Source of the DNA: SIG673 sp045638685
Lineage (GTDB): Bacteria; Bacillota; Clostridia; Oscillospirales; CAG-272
Direction: 5' to 3'
Assembly: GCA_045638685.1 (NCBI GenBank)
Contig: JAZUBT010000020.1
Span: 1-40,355 of the forward strand
DNA: 40,355 nt
How positions within the stretch are numbered: the stretch's first letter is position 1; every line of letters begins with the position of its first letter. The position numbers and the translations under genes were made by a program. Below are positions 24,008 to 31,579 of this stretch, piece by piece. The notes beneath the pieces were generated by a model that did no database searches, was not told the origin of the DNA, and worked only from the letters and a program-made list of their open reading frames with translations.

Positions 24008-24469
24008 TTAAAGTAATATTAATATAAAAATCGAGATTATACCCGGAAAAAGAATATACGCGTTCTTGCTGTCTTTCTTGTACTGCATAACGATATCCTT
24101 ATGTCCCTTTTCCGCTATTTCTATAAGCTTCTTACTGCATCCGTGCAGCTCATCCGCGGAAAGAGTTGGAATCTTACCAAGCTCACCTGCGTATTCGGAA
24201 ATATAGGGGAGAGCGGAAAACTGCACGTTAACGTAACTTATAAGCTCGTCCGGAGAGGAAAAAGAAACACTAAAAGGGGAGTTTTCGTTAAAAAAATCCT
24301 TAGAAAGGGTAAGCAGCGAGCGCATTTCTCCGCTAATATTGTTTTTTATTTTCTCCGACAGTCTGAGCAAAAGCTCAGCGTTTTTTACATCTCGCTTTAA
24401 CTCAGACGTTTTAAGAAGGGCAATCAAAAAAGAAAGAAAAATGAGTATAAAAGATAATATCAGCTTCAT
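24008..24469 (-). CDS. spoIIIAB: Stage III sporulation protein AB
   Basis: The 153-residue protein has one N-terminal membrane helix (LILSFILIFLSFLIALL), a helical soluble domain and a C-terminal hydrophobic segment (AYILFPGIISIFILILL), the layout of SpoIIIAB, which relates to GspF-type secretion proteins. The ELLLRLSEKIKN stretch and CSKKLIE region fit the family. AAGGAAA is 5 bp before the ATG. It lies 21 bp after spoIIIAA. Confidence 0.88.
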   Translation of the reverse strand: MKLILSFILIFLSFLIALLKTSELKRDVKNAELLLRLSEKIKNNISGEMRSLLTLSKDFFNENSPFSVSFSSPDELISYVNVQFSALPYISEYAGELGKIPTLSADELHGCSKKLIEIAEKGHKDIVMQYKKDSKNAYILFPGIISIFILILL

Positions 24470-24490
24470 GTTTTTCCTTAATTTAATGTT

Positions 24491-25396
24491 TTATTTGAAT
24501 ATCTCGCTAACAGATTTTATTTCCGATCTCACGGTGTTATTTGCCCTGTATAGGCGCATTATAGCGTCAAAAACACAGTTTTCAAGCAAAACTCTAAGAT
24601 TTTTTCTTAATTTAACGTCAAAAAAGCTTTCCGCATGGGCCGAAGCGATAAGCGGAACTCCGATATGCTGAAGAGATGAGATTGCTTCTGCCTCGTTTTC
24701 CCCGCCGATTTCATCACAAATTATGTACTGGGGATTAAAATATGCTGACGCGATGGCTATTCCGTCAGCCTTGGGGTATCCGGAAAAATAATCCGAAAGG
24801 GAAGCGGCGCCCTCAAAATACAGCTCATGACGCGTGTCCACAACGGCAACCCGTTTAGATACGGGCGGTGTGGATAGAGAATAAGCGATGTTTTTCAAAA
24901 CAGTGGTTTTTCCAACACCGGGAGGGGAGATTACGAGTACGCTTTTTGAATGGTTGTTTTTTTCAAGATACTCAATAAGCTCTCGGTTTTCGATATAAAT
25001 AACGCTTGGAAGCCTTATATTTACCGAGCTTATGCTCATTAACGTCTTGATTTTGCTGTTTAAGGTAAAAACGTCCCCCGAAATACCGGCTCGGCAACCG
25101 TTTTTAAGGACTATGTATCCCGCTTTCATCATATCCTCGAAGCGCATATAGTTACTTTCAGTCATTTTATCTATGCAGTAGGCTATGTCCTCACGGCTGC
25201 ATTTAATACCTGTAACAAGGTTTTTATCCGGAAGCGTAAAGGAAAGGGGAGAGCCGAGCCGTAATCTTACCTCGCTGATGCCCGAATATGCCGAAAGATA
25301 ATTTTTGCATGCTGATTTTATATGTTCGGGAAAAAGAGAGGATACGTAGGAGTTAATTTTTTCTTTTTCTGCGGATAACTTTTCGTCAGTAAACAA
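24491..25396 (-). CDS. spoIIIAA: Stage III sporulation protein AA (ATPase)
   Basis: Secretion-type ATPase thought to power the SpoIIIA channel. The 301-residue protein has an N-terminal region with EVRLRLGSPLS, then a P-loop domain with Walker A SPPGVGKTTVLKN (about residues 160-172), VVDTRHE and Walker B YIICDEIGGE. The start is a TTG at 25396 with AAAGG 7 bp upstream; no suitable ATG exists before residue 70. It opens the spoIIIA operon, normally read by sigma-E, but I cannot identify a convincing sigma-E promoter here. Confidence 0.93.
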   Translation of the reverse strand: MFTDEKLSAEKEKINSYVSSLFPEHIKSACKNYLSAYSGISEVRLRLGSPLSFTLPDKNLVTGIKCSREDIAYCIDKMTESNYMRFEDMMKAGYIVLKNGCRAGISGDVFTLNSKIKTLMSISSVNIRLPSVIYIENRELIEYLEKNNHSKSVLVISPPGVGKTTVLKNIAYSLSTPPVSKRVAVVDTRHELYFEGAASLSDYFSGYPKADGIAIASAYFNPQYIICDEIGGENEAEAISSLQHIGVPLIASAHAESFFDVKLRKNLRVLLENCVFDAIMRLYRANNTVRSEIKSVSEIFK

Positions 25397-25592
25397 ATTT
25401 ATGCCTTTCCGCCGTAATTTTACGGCTAAAACGTTATTTTTTATATATTAACAATCAAATTCTGTTTTTAAAATACTTGTCCGCGCAGCTTAATGCTTGT
25501 ACACTCAATAAATATGACCGCCAAAGGAAAAATATAACCTAAGGAAATAACTTTATTTTTAAGAGAGCGGGGAAGAATATCGCTTATATCCC

Positions 25593-25684
25593 TTGACATT
25601 TTTTATAAATGTGCTATACACTATTATTAACAGATTGCTGATCTAACGGAGACTGGTTACTCCTAATTTCGGCGGTCTTTTTTT
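25593..25684 (+). ncRNA. Candidate short terminated transcript
   Basis: TTGACA (25593-25598) and TATACA (25615-25620) are separated by 16 bp, which predicts a start near 25627. The roughly 58-nt RNA holds AGAT/ATCT, GGAG/CTCC (25648-25663) and AGACTG/CGGTCT (25650-25655 and 25673-25678) pairings, the last running into seven T. The two last stems exclude each other. No gene on the plus strand follows for 3 kb, so it would be a stand-alone small RNA. I cannot assign it to a family. Confidence 0.4.
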
Positions 25685-25854
25685 GTTAAATTCGCAATAT
25701 ACAAATTGCTTATAGGCAAGATACATCGTTTCTGTGCTGCGCTATAGTAAAATCGCAGAAAATCCTTTATTTATCTATTTACAAAATTATATGCACATTA
25801 TTATACCAAATTAAAGTTTAGTATAATTAAGGGGAGTGAAACAAGCAAAAAAAG

Positions 25855-25895
25855 AAATCTCACCGCGCCGTTTAAGGTGCAGTGAGATTTTTACA
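25855..25895. terminator. Bidirectional terminator-like hairpin
   Basis: AAATCTCACCGCGCC (25855-25869) pairs with GGTGCAGTGAGATTT (25876-25890) with a six-nt loop and near-perfect complementarity. T runs follow on both strands, longer on the minus strand (seven T). It probably stops minus-strand readthrough before spoIIIAA. Confidence 0.7.
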
Positions 25896-26286
25896 ATATA
25901 CGTTTAAATTATAAATACATAAGGCAAAGTGATGTTTTTTAGTATCTGATTTAACTATATGCACGTTCGGTGATTTAATTAAACGTGCGCTATCAAAAAA
26001 CGCGAATTAACTTCAGTACTGTTTTTTACAAATATTTATTTTTACTTTTATTAAACTTAGTAAATAAAATTTTTATCGCACCCTCGCGCCTTTAATTTTT
26101 TTACTGTATAGCTTTGTATATCAGATATACCTATTATTAACAAATTTAAAGAGTTTTAATCGGATACAGGCATTTTAGCTTAGAATATTGATTTTTACGT
26201 GTATAACGTGTCAGACGTAGGATTCATAAACTGTACATAAATTAACAGATGAAATAACCGTCGCATATTTACAAGGTTAACCGCAT

Positions 26287-28113
26287 CTAAATTGCCGAGC
26301 ATTCATCAAGGAACTCGTATAGCTCGAAAAGCTTTGCTTCAAGGCTTTCCTTTTCTTCATAAAGCATAAGGGCCTTTTTGTGGTCAAACGCCGCCTCTCC
26401 GCTGCTTTCCACTTCGATTTCCGAAAGTCGCTTTTCTATCCTTTCGACTTCCCTTTTTGAAACCTCTATTTTGTGCTCGTGTTTGCGGCGCGCCGCAGCC
26501 TCTTCCTTCTTTTTTAAATACTCGTTTTTTGAAGCTGATTCTGTTTTTTCTTCGTTTTTACCGCTATTTTGAGTTAAATACGTTGATTTATAGGCATTAA
26601 ATTCGGAATAAGTGCCCTTGTAATCAAATATTTTTCCTTGCTCCACGGCGCCGAAAACGAGCATTCTTTTTGACAGCTTATCAATAAAATATCTGTCGTG
26701 GCTGACTGCTAAAATCGTTCCTTCGTACTCAAGCAGGGCGTTTTCAAGCGCCTCTCGGCTGTTAATATCAAGGTGGTTCGTAGGCTCGTCAAGTATAAGA
26801 AGGTTATTCTTTGACATTATAAGCTTTGCAAGTGTAAGACGCGCTCTCTCGCCCCCCGAAAGGCTTTCGACGGATTTAAAGCAGTCGTCTCCGGTAAACA
26901 GAAATTTTGCAAGTAAAGCGCGGATTTCACCGGGGGATTTCGTCTCGTTTACCGCCCAAAGCTCGTCCATAACGCTGTTTTCGGGATTTAGATCCTGATT
27001 TTCCTGATCGTAGTATCCGACTATAACGTTGTATCCGCAGTCAATAACACCTTTGTCGGCGGGAAGCCTACCTGCGATTATCTTTATAAGCGTTGATTTT
27101 CCGCAGCCGTTTTCACCGAATAAAAAAGCGCGGTCCTGATACTTTATTTCAAATGAAATATCGGAAAAAAGCGTCTTTTCTCCATATGACTTACTGACGT
27201 TTCTTACAGATAAAACGTCGTCTCCGGACCGCCCCGCTGAGTTAAATTTCAGCTTTATTTTGTCCGGAAGCGCCGTGGGACGTTCTTCCCTAACCATTTT
27301 TGCGAGCTGCTTTTCGCGGCTCTCTGCGGCTATAATATTACGCTCCCTGTTCCACTGTCTTTGCTTAGCTATATACGCTTCAATTCTTGCAATCTCTTTT
27401 TGCTGATTTTTGTAGTGCTTTTCCTGAATTTCACGGTCAATTTTCTTATGCTCGGCGTAAAACGAGTAATTTCCGTTATACATTTTACCCTTGCAGTTTT
27501 CAATTTCAAGCGTTTTAGTGGTTATCTTATCAAGAAAATATCTGTCGTGAGATATAATTATAACCGTTTTCCCGCTCGCCTTAAGATAATCCTCAAGCCA
27601 GAAAAGAGACGGAATATCAAGATGGTTTGTAGGTTCGTCAAGCATTAAAATGTCGTGGCTTTTAAGAAGCAGAGCGGCAAGAGCGATACGAGTTTTCTGA
27701 CCGCCGCTAAGAGCGGACACGGGGATTTTGTAGGTTTGCTCGTCGTTAAAGCCGAGATTCTTTAAAAAGCCCTTAACACGGCTTATATACTCCCCTTTTG
27801 CCGCTTCAATAACGTTAATATCCGCCGTGTTCGGCGCTGAAAATCCGGAAATAAGCTCGTCGTAAACACTTTTTTCGCTTTCATATCCGACGTGCTGCTT
27901 AAGGACTCCGACACTAAGATTTTTTGAAATAAAAACCTTGCCCTCATCAGGCTCTCTTTCGCCGGTTAAAAACCTGAGAAGTGTGGTTTTGCCCGCGCCG
28001 TTAACACCGACTATGCCAAGACGCTCCCCTTCGTTTAAGCTGAACGTTATTTTATCAAGAACGACGTCTGTTCCGTAAGCAACCGATATATTTTCACAAC
28101 CGATAGCAATCAT
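26287..28113 (-). CDS. ABC-F family ATPase (Uup/YdiF-like)
   Basis: Soluble tandem-ABC protein of 608 residues. NBD1 has GVNGAGKTTLLRFL (near residue 40), LSGGQKTRIALA and LMLDEPTNHLD; NBD2 has GENGCGKSTLIKII, LSGGERARLTLA and LILDEPTNHLD. All catalytic Glu and Lys residues are present, in contrast to the other ABC-F gene of the window. The linker (about 225-280) is basic and helical, and a C-terminal coiled coil of about 80 residues is rich in Lys and Glu (KKKEEAAARRKHEHK), as in Uup-type proteins. Role in translation or ribosome rescue is inferred from the family. DUF4234-like and acyl carrier genes lie upstream on the same strand. Confidence 0.92.
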   Translation of the reverse strand: MIAIGCENISVAYGTDVVLDKITFSLNEGERLGIVGVNGAGKTTLLRFLTGEREPDEGKVFISKNLSVGVLKQHVGYESEKSVYDELISGFSAPNTADINVIEAAKGEYISRVKGFLKNLGFNDEQTYKIPVSALSGGQKTRIALAALLLKSHDILMLDEPTNHLDIPSLFWLEDYLKASGKTVIIISHDRYFLDKITTKTLEIENCKGKMYNGNYSFYAEHKKIDREIQEKHYKNQQKEIARIEAYIAKQRQWNRERNIIAAESREKQLAKMVREERPTALPDKIKLKFNSAGRSGDDVLSVRNVSKSYGEKTLFSDISFEIKYQDRAFLFGENGCGKSTLIKIIAGRLPADKGVIDCGYNVIVGYYDQENQDLNPENSVMDELWAVNETKSPGEIRALLAKFLFTGDDCFKSVESLSGGERARLTLAKLIMSKNNLLILDEPTNHLDINSREALENALLEYEGTILAVSHDRYFIDKLSKRMLVFGAVEQGKIFDYKGTYSEFNAYKSTYLTQNSGKNEEKTESASKNEYLKKKEEAAARRKHEHKIEVSKREVERIEKRLSEIEVESSGEAAFDHKKALMLYEEKESLEAKLFELYEFLDECSAI

Positions 28114-28115
28114 TT

Positions 28116-28454
28116 TTAACGTCTCTCCGAAAGTAAAATTTTATTTGTGATAAGAGCCATGCTTATACAGCGAAAAGGAAGCGCTGACATTACTGTTGTA
28201 AGAACGACAAAGCCCTTGGCACTATCGTTAAGCGCAGCGCTTACCGTTTTAGAGATCTTATACGTCCAAAAAATACCGTAAAATCCGAACGTAATAAAGT
28301 TAAGGATAGCCTCGCGCATCGGGTAGAAAACGTTTCCGTCCTTATCAAAGGCTATTCTGTCGGAAATCATGTATATATTAACGTTATTCCCAAGTCCGAG
28401 CGTTAAAAATCCGAGTATAAACGCTATCGCGGGAGAAAATAAGTTTTTTTTCAT
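28116..28454 (-). CDS. Small membrane protein, DUF4234-like
   Basis: The 112-residue protein has about three hydrophobic segments. The central NFITFGFYGIFWTYKISK is the recognisable DUF4234-type stretch (T-x-G-x-Y-x-x-x-W). Function is unknown. The gene ends 2 bp before the downstream ABC-F gene, so they are almost certainly co-transcribed. Confidence 0.65.
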   Translation of the reverse strand: MKKNLFSPAIAFILGFLTLGLGNNVNIYMISDRIAFDKDGNVFYPMREAILNFITFGFYGIFWTYKISKTVSAALNDSAKGFVVLTTVMSALPFRCISMALITNKILLSERR

Positions 28455-28481
28455 TTTTTTGTCCTTAAATATATTGTTTTT

Positions 28482-28754
28482 TTACCAAGAAAGCTGACTT
28501 CCCTCTGTAACGTCTGCTTTGCGTTCTCTTTCGGCATAGCTTTCAAGGAAAATAAAAATATCCTCGACAGTCTTTATGCCCATTATTTCCTCGTCGGTTG
28601 CCTTAACCGAAAAGGCGTTTTCTATATCAAATACAAGCTCGACGATATTAAGTGAATCTGCTCCGAGGTCATCCGTTATAGTTGAATCAAGCGTTATGTC
28701 GTCCACGTTAAGCCGAAGCCTCTCGGCTATAATGTTTATAAGTTTTTCAAGCAT
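28482..28754 (-). CDS. acpP: Acyl carrier protein
   Basis: Acidic four-helix carrier of about 90 residues with the phosphopantetheine attachment motif DDLGADSLNIVELVFDIE, where the Ser of DSL is modified. The ATG at 28754 is taken as start (MLEKLINIIAERL). The C-terminal tail (ERERKADVTEGSQLSW) is longer than in a fatty-acid-synthesis ACP of about 77 residues. No fatty acid genes are near, so it may be an accessory ACP. The promoter is probably TTGAAA-18-TATAAT at 28789-28818. Confidence 0.9.
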   Translation of the reverse strand: MLEKLINIIAERLRLNVDDITLDSTITDDLGADSLNIVELVFDIENAFSVKATDEEIMGIKTVEDIFIFLESYAERERKADVTEGSQLSW

Positions 28755-28788
28755 AGTAATCCCCGTGTTCAATAATATATTTTCTTTA

Positions 28789-28818
28789 ATTATACTATAT
28801 TTACATCTCTGATTTCAA
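28789..28818 (-). promoter_or_regulatory. Probable promoter of the acyl carrier protein gene
   Basis: On the minus strand TTGAAA (28813-28818) and TATAAT (28789-28794) are separated by 18 bp. It is divergent from the rlmA promoter 27 bp away. Confidence 0.5.
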
Positions 28819-28844
28819 TAAAATTTTGTAAATTCCCTTTTCTA

Positions 28845-28873
28845 TTGACAAATAAATTTATAAGGTGTATAAT
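28845..28873 (+). promoter_or_regulatory. Consensus sigma-A promoter of rlmA
   Basis: TTGACA (28845-28850) and TATAAT (28868-28873) are separated by 17 bp. The start of transcription would be near 28880, giving a short leader of about 28 nt. Confidence 0.75.
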
Positions 28874-28907
28874 TTTAGTATCAAAAGAAAAAAAGGAACG
28901 TAAAGAG

Positions 28908-29738
28908 ATGTACATTTGCCCGAAATGCTCGGAAAAGCTTATAAAAACCGAAAATTCTTTTAAATGCGCGGAAGGTCATTCCTACGACGTCTCGTCATTC
29001 GGATACGTTAATCTGCTCATTAGCAATAAAAAAAGCGGTGCGCACGGTGATAATAAGGAAATGATTTCGGCGAGAAGGCGTTTTCTTTCGCTCGGACACT
29101 ATGTCGTAATTGCAGAGAAGCTTAGTGAGATAATTGCTGCATTTTGTAAGGAAAACGGCATAAAAAAGCCTACTGTACTTGACGCAGGCTGTGGCGAAGG
29201 ATATTATTCGGGCAGAATTTTTGAAAAGCTTAGCGTTCTTTTAGCTGACTCCCCTATCATTTATGCCGCCGACGTTTCAAAGGACGCCGTGGCAAAAGCA
29301 GCAAAGAGCTATAAAAGCATTAATTTTTCGGTTGCAAGCGTCAATAAGCTTCCCTTTGAAGCTGAGTCATTTCACATAGTTCTTTCGCTGTTTGCTCCCC
29401 TTTCCGAGACGGAATTTAACCGAGTTTTAAAAAGCGGAGGTCTTCTTATAACAGTAAGCCCCTCGGAAAACCACCTTTTCGGACTTAAAAGCGTTATTTA
29501 TGAAAATCCATACAAAAATCCACCGTCAACCTTTGTGCCGAAAATACTTAAAAAGGTTAGCGAGGACGTTATTACCGGAAGTATGTCGCTGACAACCAAC
29601 GAAAGCATTATGGATTTATTCTCAATGACACCGTATTACTATAACACGAGCGATGGCGATAAGGAAAAGCTTAAAACACTATGCGAGCTTGAAACGGAAA
29701 TAGGCTTTGTTTTCGGGGTTTTCGCGAAACAGCACTGA
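28908..29738 (+). CDS. rlmA: 23S rRNA (guanine-N1)-methyltransferase RlmA-like
   Basis: SAM-dependent methyltransferase of about 276 residues. A zinc-binding N-terminal finger (CPKC near residue 4 and CAEGH near residue 20) is followed by GYVNLL and the SAM motif VLDAGCGEGYYSGRI, as in RlmA proteins that methylate 23S rRNA helix 35 (G745 or G748). The ATG at 28908 is chosen: AAAAGGAA lies upstream and family members begin near this point; the longer ORF would start within the promoter. The choice between the RlmA(I) and RlmA(II) type is open. Confidence 0.88.
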   Translation: MYICPKCSEKLIKTENSFKCAEGHSYDVSSFGYVNLLISNKKSGAHGDNKEMISARRRFLSLGHYVVIAEKLSEIIAAFCKENGIKKPTVLDAGCGEGYYSGRIFEKLSVLLADSPIIYAADVSKDAVAKAAKSYKSINFSVASVNKLPFEAESFHIVLSLFAPLSETEFNRVLKSGGLLITVSPSENHLFGLKSVIYENPYKNPPSTFVPKILKKVSEDVITGSMSLTTNESIMDLFSMTPYYYNTSDGDKEKLKTLCELETEIGFVFGVFAKQH

Positions 29739-29755
29739 AAAAATATGAATATTTT

Positions 29756-29774
29756 AAAAACAACTGTCGTTTAA
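29756..29774 (+). repeat. 19-nt element, copy 2 (near-palindromic)
   Basis: AAAAACAACTGTCGTTTAA is the exact inverted copy of 21043-21061. It lies 50 bp upstream of the -35 of the tRNA-Ser promoter, the same orientation and a similar distance as copy 1 has to the EamA promoter. Confidence 0.6.
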
Positions 29775-29824
29775 ACAAAAAACAAAGTTATATTTCAAAT
29801 ATTTTTAAAAATTCAAAAAAACTA

Positions 29825-29853
29825 TTGATTTTTAATTAAAGATGTGATATAAT
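29825..29853 (+). promoter_or_regulatory. Promoter of tRNA-Ser
   Basis: TTGATT (29825-29830) and TATAAT (29848-29853) are separated by 17 bp, about 28 bp ahead of the mature tRNA. Confidence 0.65.
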
Positions 29854-29880
29854 GTATAGGCTATGTCAAATAGCGTATAT

Positions 29881-29969
29881 GGAAGCGTATCGAAGTGGTC
29901 ATAACGGGACTGACTCGAAATCAGTTGTACCTCACGGTACCGTGGGTTCGAATCCCACCGCTTCCGCCA
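29881..29969 (+). tRNA. tRNA-Ser (anticodon CGA)
   Basis: The acceptor arm GGAAGCG pairs with CGCTTCC, followed by discriminator G and encoded CCA. The anticodon stem ACTGA/TCAGT encloses the loop CTCGAAA with anticodon CGA, reading UCG. The long variable arm (GTACC...GGTAC) is typical of serine tRNAs, and the T-arm GTGGG TTCGAAT CCCAC is perfect. Confidence 0.97.
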
Positions 29970-29990
29970 AAAGCGGCTAAGCCGCACTTG

Positions 29991-30022
29991 AAGCCGCAAG
30001 GATTTCCTTGCGGCTTTTTATT
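29991..30022 (+). terminator. Terminator of tRNA-Ser
   Basis: AAGCCGCAAGG pairs with CCTTGCGGCTT around a short loop and is followed by TTTTTATTTT. Confidence 0.85.
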
Positions 30023-30065
30023 TTAAAAAAACAAAAGATCGCGCTTGTTGGTATCTTTTCCGCAT

Positions 30066-30114
30066 ATAAAAAGGGCTAAGCCAATTACTTTTTAAAAAAG
30101 TTTTTGACTTAGCC
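30066..30114 (-). terminator. Terminator of the XRE-type gene
   Basis: On the minus strand GGCTAAG (30108-30114) pairs with CTTAGCC (30074-30080), with A-rich against T-rich arms within, and CTTTTTAT follows. It lies about 20 bp after the stop codon at 30135. Confidence 0.7.
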
Positions 30115-30134
30115 TAAAATATTAGGTGTGAAAT

Positions 30135-31082
30135 TTAATTATTGATAAAATGAATAAAGAAAACATCGTCATTCAAATCCTCTGTCTTCATTCTTTCAAT
30201 ACGAGTTTTTATTGCAAATATGTAGTTTATGGGAGCTATTACTAACGCAATCAATATCCACGGCAATATAAGAAGCATAAAAAGGATAGTTCCAAAGATC
30301 CCTCCTTGAACTAATGAATTTATCGGAGCAAAGAATTTTCGTGTAAATGTGGGATACCACGCAAGGAAAATCAAGGAATAGAGGCAGACGCAGAGGCAAA
30401 CCGAGAAAAGAACGTCCGAAAGTATTACCGATATCGAAGAAAACGATGACCAGGAAAGTATAAGTATCATAACTGCAAGTGCAGGGACCGCCGCAGTAAC
30501 GTTTGCGACGACAAATCTCTTATGCATGGTGCGTAAGGGCTTTGTATTTTCAGACTTTTCAGCATTCCACAAATCTTTGGAAGCAATTTTGCTTTCATAT
30601 GCGTTAGATATGGTTTTTTCCGAGTTTTTGTCTGCTACCGGCTCTAATGTAACCTTTGCGCCGAGCGTTGAAAGAGCGGCCGATATACGTGAGCTTTTTT
30701 CCGCATCCTCGCTACGCGCTATAAGGTATGGATGCTCATTAACGGCAGATTCCGCTTCTGATATATCAAGACCAAGCATATCGGTAAGATAGACCATAAC
30801 ATCAAAGCTGTTACCGACATCTATAGCTGTTATATATACGTCATACAATGTTTTTGAAGCTTGGGAGTCAAAAGGCTTGGCTTCTTCATTTACTTCTAAA
30901 ATATCTGATATAGCAACGCCGTAAATAGCCGCGAGTTTTTTAATCGTATCAATATCAGGTTCTGAAAGATTATTTTCCCATTTTGAAATAGCCTGAGCGC
31001 TGATGTTCAGCTTTTCTCCCAGCTCGCTTTGTGTTAATTTTGATTTTTTTCGTAATTCCGCAAGAGTATTTCCGAGTGCCAT
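30135..31082 (-). CDS. XRE-family regulator with an L7/L12-like domain and membrane tail
   Basis: 315 residues in three parts. An N-terminal Cro/XRE helix-turn-helix (LAELRKKSKLTQSELGEKLN, then ISAQAISKWENNLSEP, about 1-65) is followed by a segment (about 90-150) that resembles the ribosomal protein L7/L12 C-terminal fold: GLDISEAESAVNEHPYLI, then AALSTLGAKVTLEP. The C-terminal half has about three membrane helices (about 190-210, 218-245, 260-292). It could be a membrane-tethered transcription regulator. GGAG lies about 8 bp upstream of the ATG. A good promoter lies at 31131-31159, and an inverted repeat CAACT/AGTTG is next to it. Confidence 0.8.
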   Translation of the reverse strand: MALGNTLAELRKKSKLTQSELGEKLNISAQAISKWENNLSEPDIDTIKKLAAIYGVAISDILEVNEEAKPFDSQASKTLYDVYITAIDVGNSFDVMVYLTDMLGLDISEAESAVNEHPYLIARSEDAEKSSRISAALSTLGAKVTLEPVADKNSEKTISNAYESKIASKDLWNAEKSENTKPLRTMHKRFVVANVTAAVPALAVMILILSWSSFSSISVILSDVLFSVCLCVCLYSLIFLAWYPTFTRKFFAPINSLVQGGIFGTILFMLLILPWILIALVIAPINYIFAIKTRIERMKTEDLNDDVFFIHFINN

Positions 31083-31130
31083 TTTTGTTCTCCTTGTCCT
31101 GTTGTTTTTTTACTTGTGGTTTATAAGTTA

Positions 31131-31173
31131 ATTATATCACACAAAACGCAGAAGTGCAAACAACTAAAAGTTG
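31131..31173 (-). promoter_or_regulatory. Promoter and possible operator of the XRE-type gene
   Basis: On the minus strand TTGCAC (31154-31159) and TATAAT (31131-31136) are separated by 17 bp. Immediately upstream lies the inverted repeat CAACT-AAA-AGTTG (31161-31173), a possible autoregulatory site. Two direct GGTTGTTTTT repeats 11 bp apart follow at 31189-31210. Confidence 0.5.
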
Positions 31174-31300
31174 AATTCATATCATATCGGTTGTTTTTTG
31201 GTTGTTTTTGCATATACGGTGCGTTTTTAAATAACTTATCGAAGAAATTTCAATTCCGTAAATGATTTAATTTAAGAATTACCCCGCGGTAGCGATTTTG

Positions 31301-31519
31301 TTATAGTTTCTCACAAAAGGTAAATCTTTTATAGGTTTTTCCGTCTCTTTCTACCGTTTCGTTCCACATCGCCGCAGGACGAACCCATATTTCACCGTCG
31401 CCGTAAAGCGCGCGGTATATTACCATAGACTCCCCCGTTTCGGAATGCCTCCCTACTCCTATAACCTCGTATTCGTTTCCCTTAAAATGCCGATATTTTC
31501 CGAGCTTTATTTCTTCCAT
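31301..31519 (-). CDS. DUF1653 domain protein
   Basis: Small protein of 72 residues that fits DUF1653 in full: LGKYRHFKGNEYEVIGVGRHSET near the N-terminus, then MVIYRALYGDGEIWVRPAAMW. Such proteins are common, single-domain and of unknown biochemical role. It lies between the aminotransferase terminator and the XRE promoter and seems to be transcribed alone or by partial readthrough. Confidence 0.85.
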   Translation of the reverse strand: MEEIKLGKYRHFKGNEYEVIGVGRHSETGESMVIYRALYGDGEIWVRPAAMWNETVERDGKTYKRFTFCEKL

Positions 31520-31543
31520 ATCAGTAATCCTCTATTAAAATTC

Positions 31544-31571
31544 AAACGCCTTGACGTAGTTCAAGGCGTTT
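31544..31571. terminator. Terminator after the aminotransferase gene
   Basis: AACGCCTTGA (31545-31554) and TCAAGGCGTT (31561-31570) form a perfect 10-bp stem with a six-nt loop. The T run is stronger on the plus strand. Confidence 0.65.
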
Positions 31572-31579
31572 TCTGTTTT

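Larger units (their letters stand above)
25397..26286. other. Gene-poor stretch between spoIIIAA and the second ABC-F gene
   Basis: About 890 bp, strongly AT-rich, with no ORF I can defend. It contains a small-RNA candidate (25593-25684), a long hairpin (25855-25890), an inverted repeat GCACGTT/AACGTGC (25960-25966 and 25981-25987) and a perfect 15-bp palindrome GTATATCAGATATAC (26116-26130). An orphan TATAAT lies at 25822-25827. The start of the spoIIIA transcript must also lie here. Confidence 0.6.

Noticed and set aside
25397..25500. Sigma-E promoter ahead of spoIIIAA
   Set aside because: A TCATATTT stretch near 25510 is a possible -35, but the matching -10 position (CATTAAGC) fits the CATACANT consensus poorly, so no promoter was annotated.
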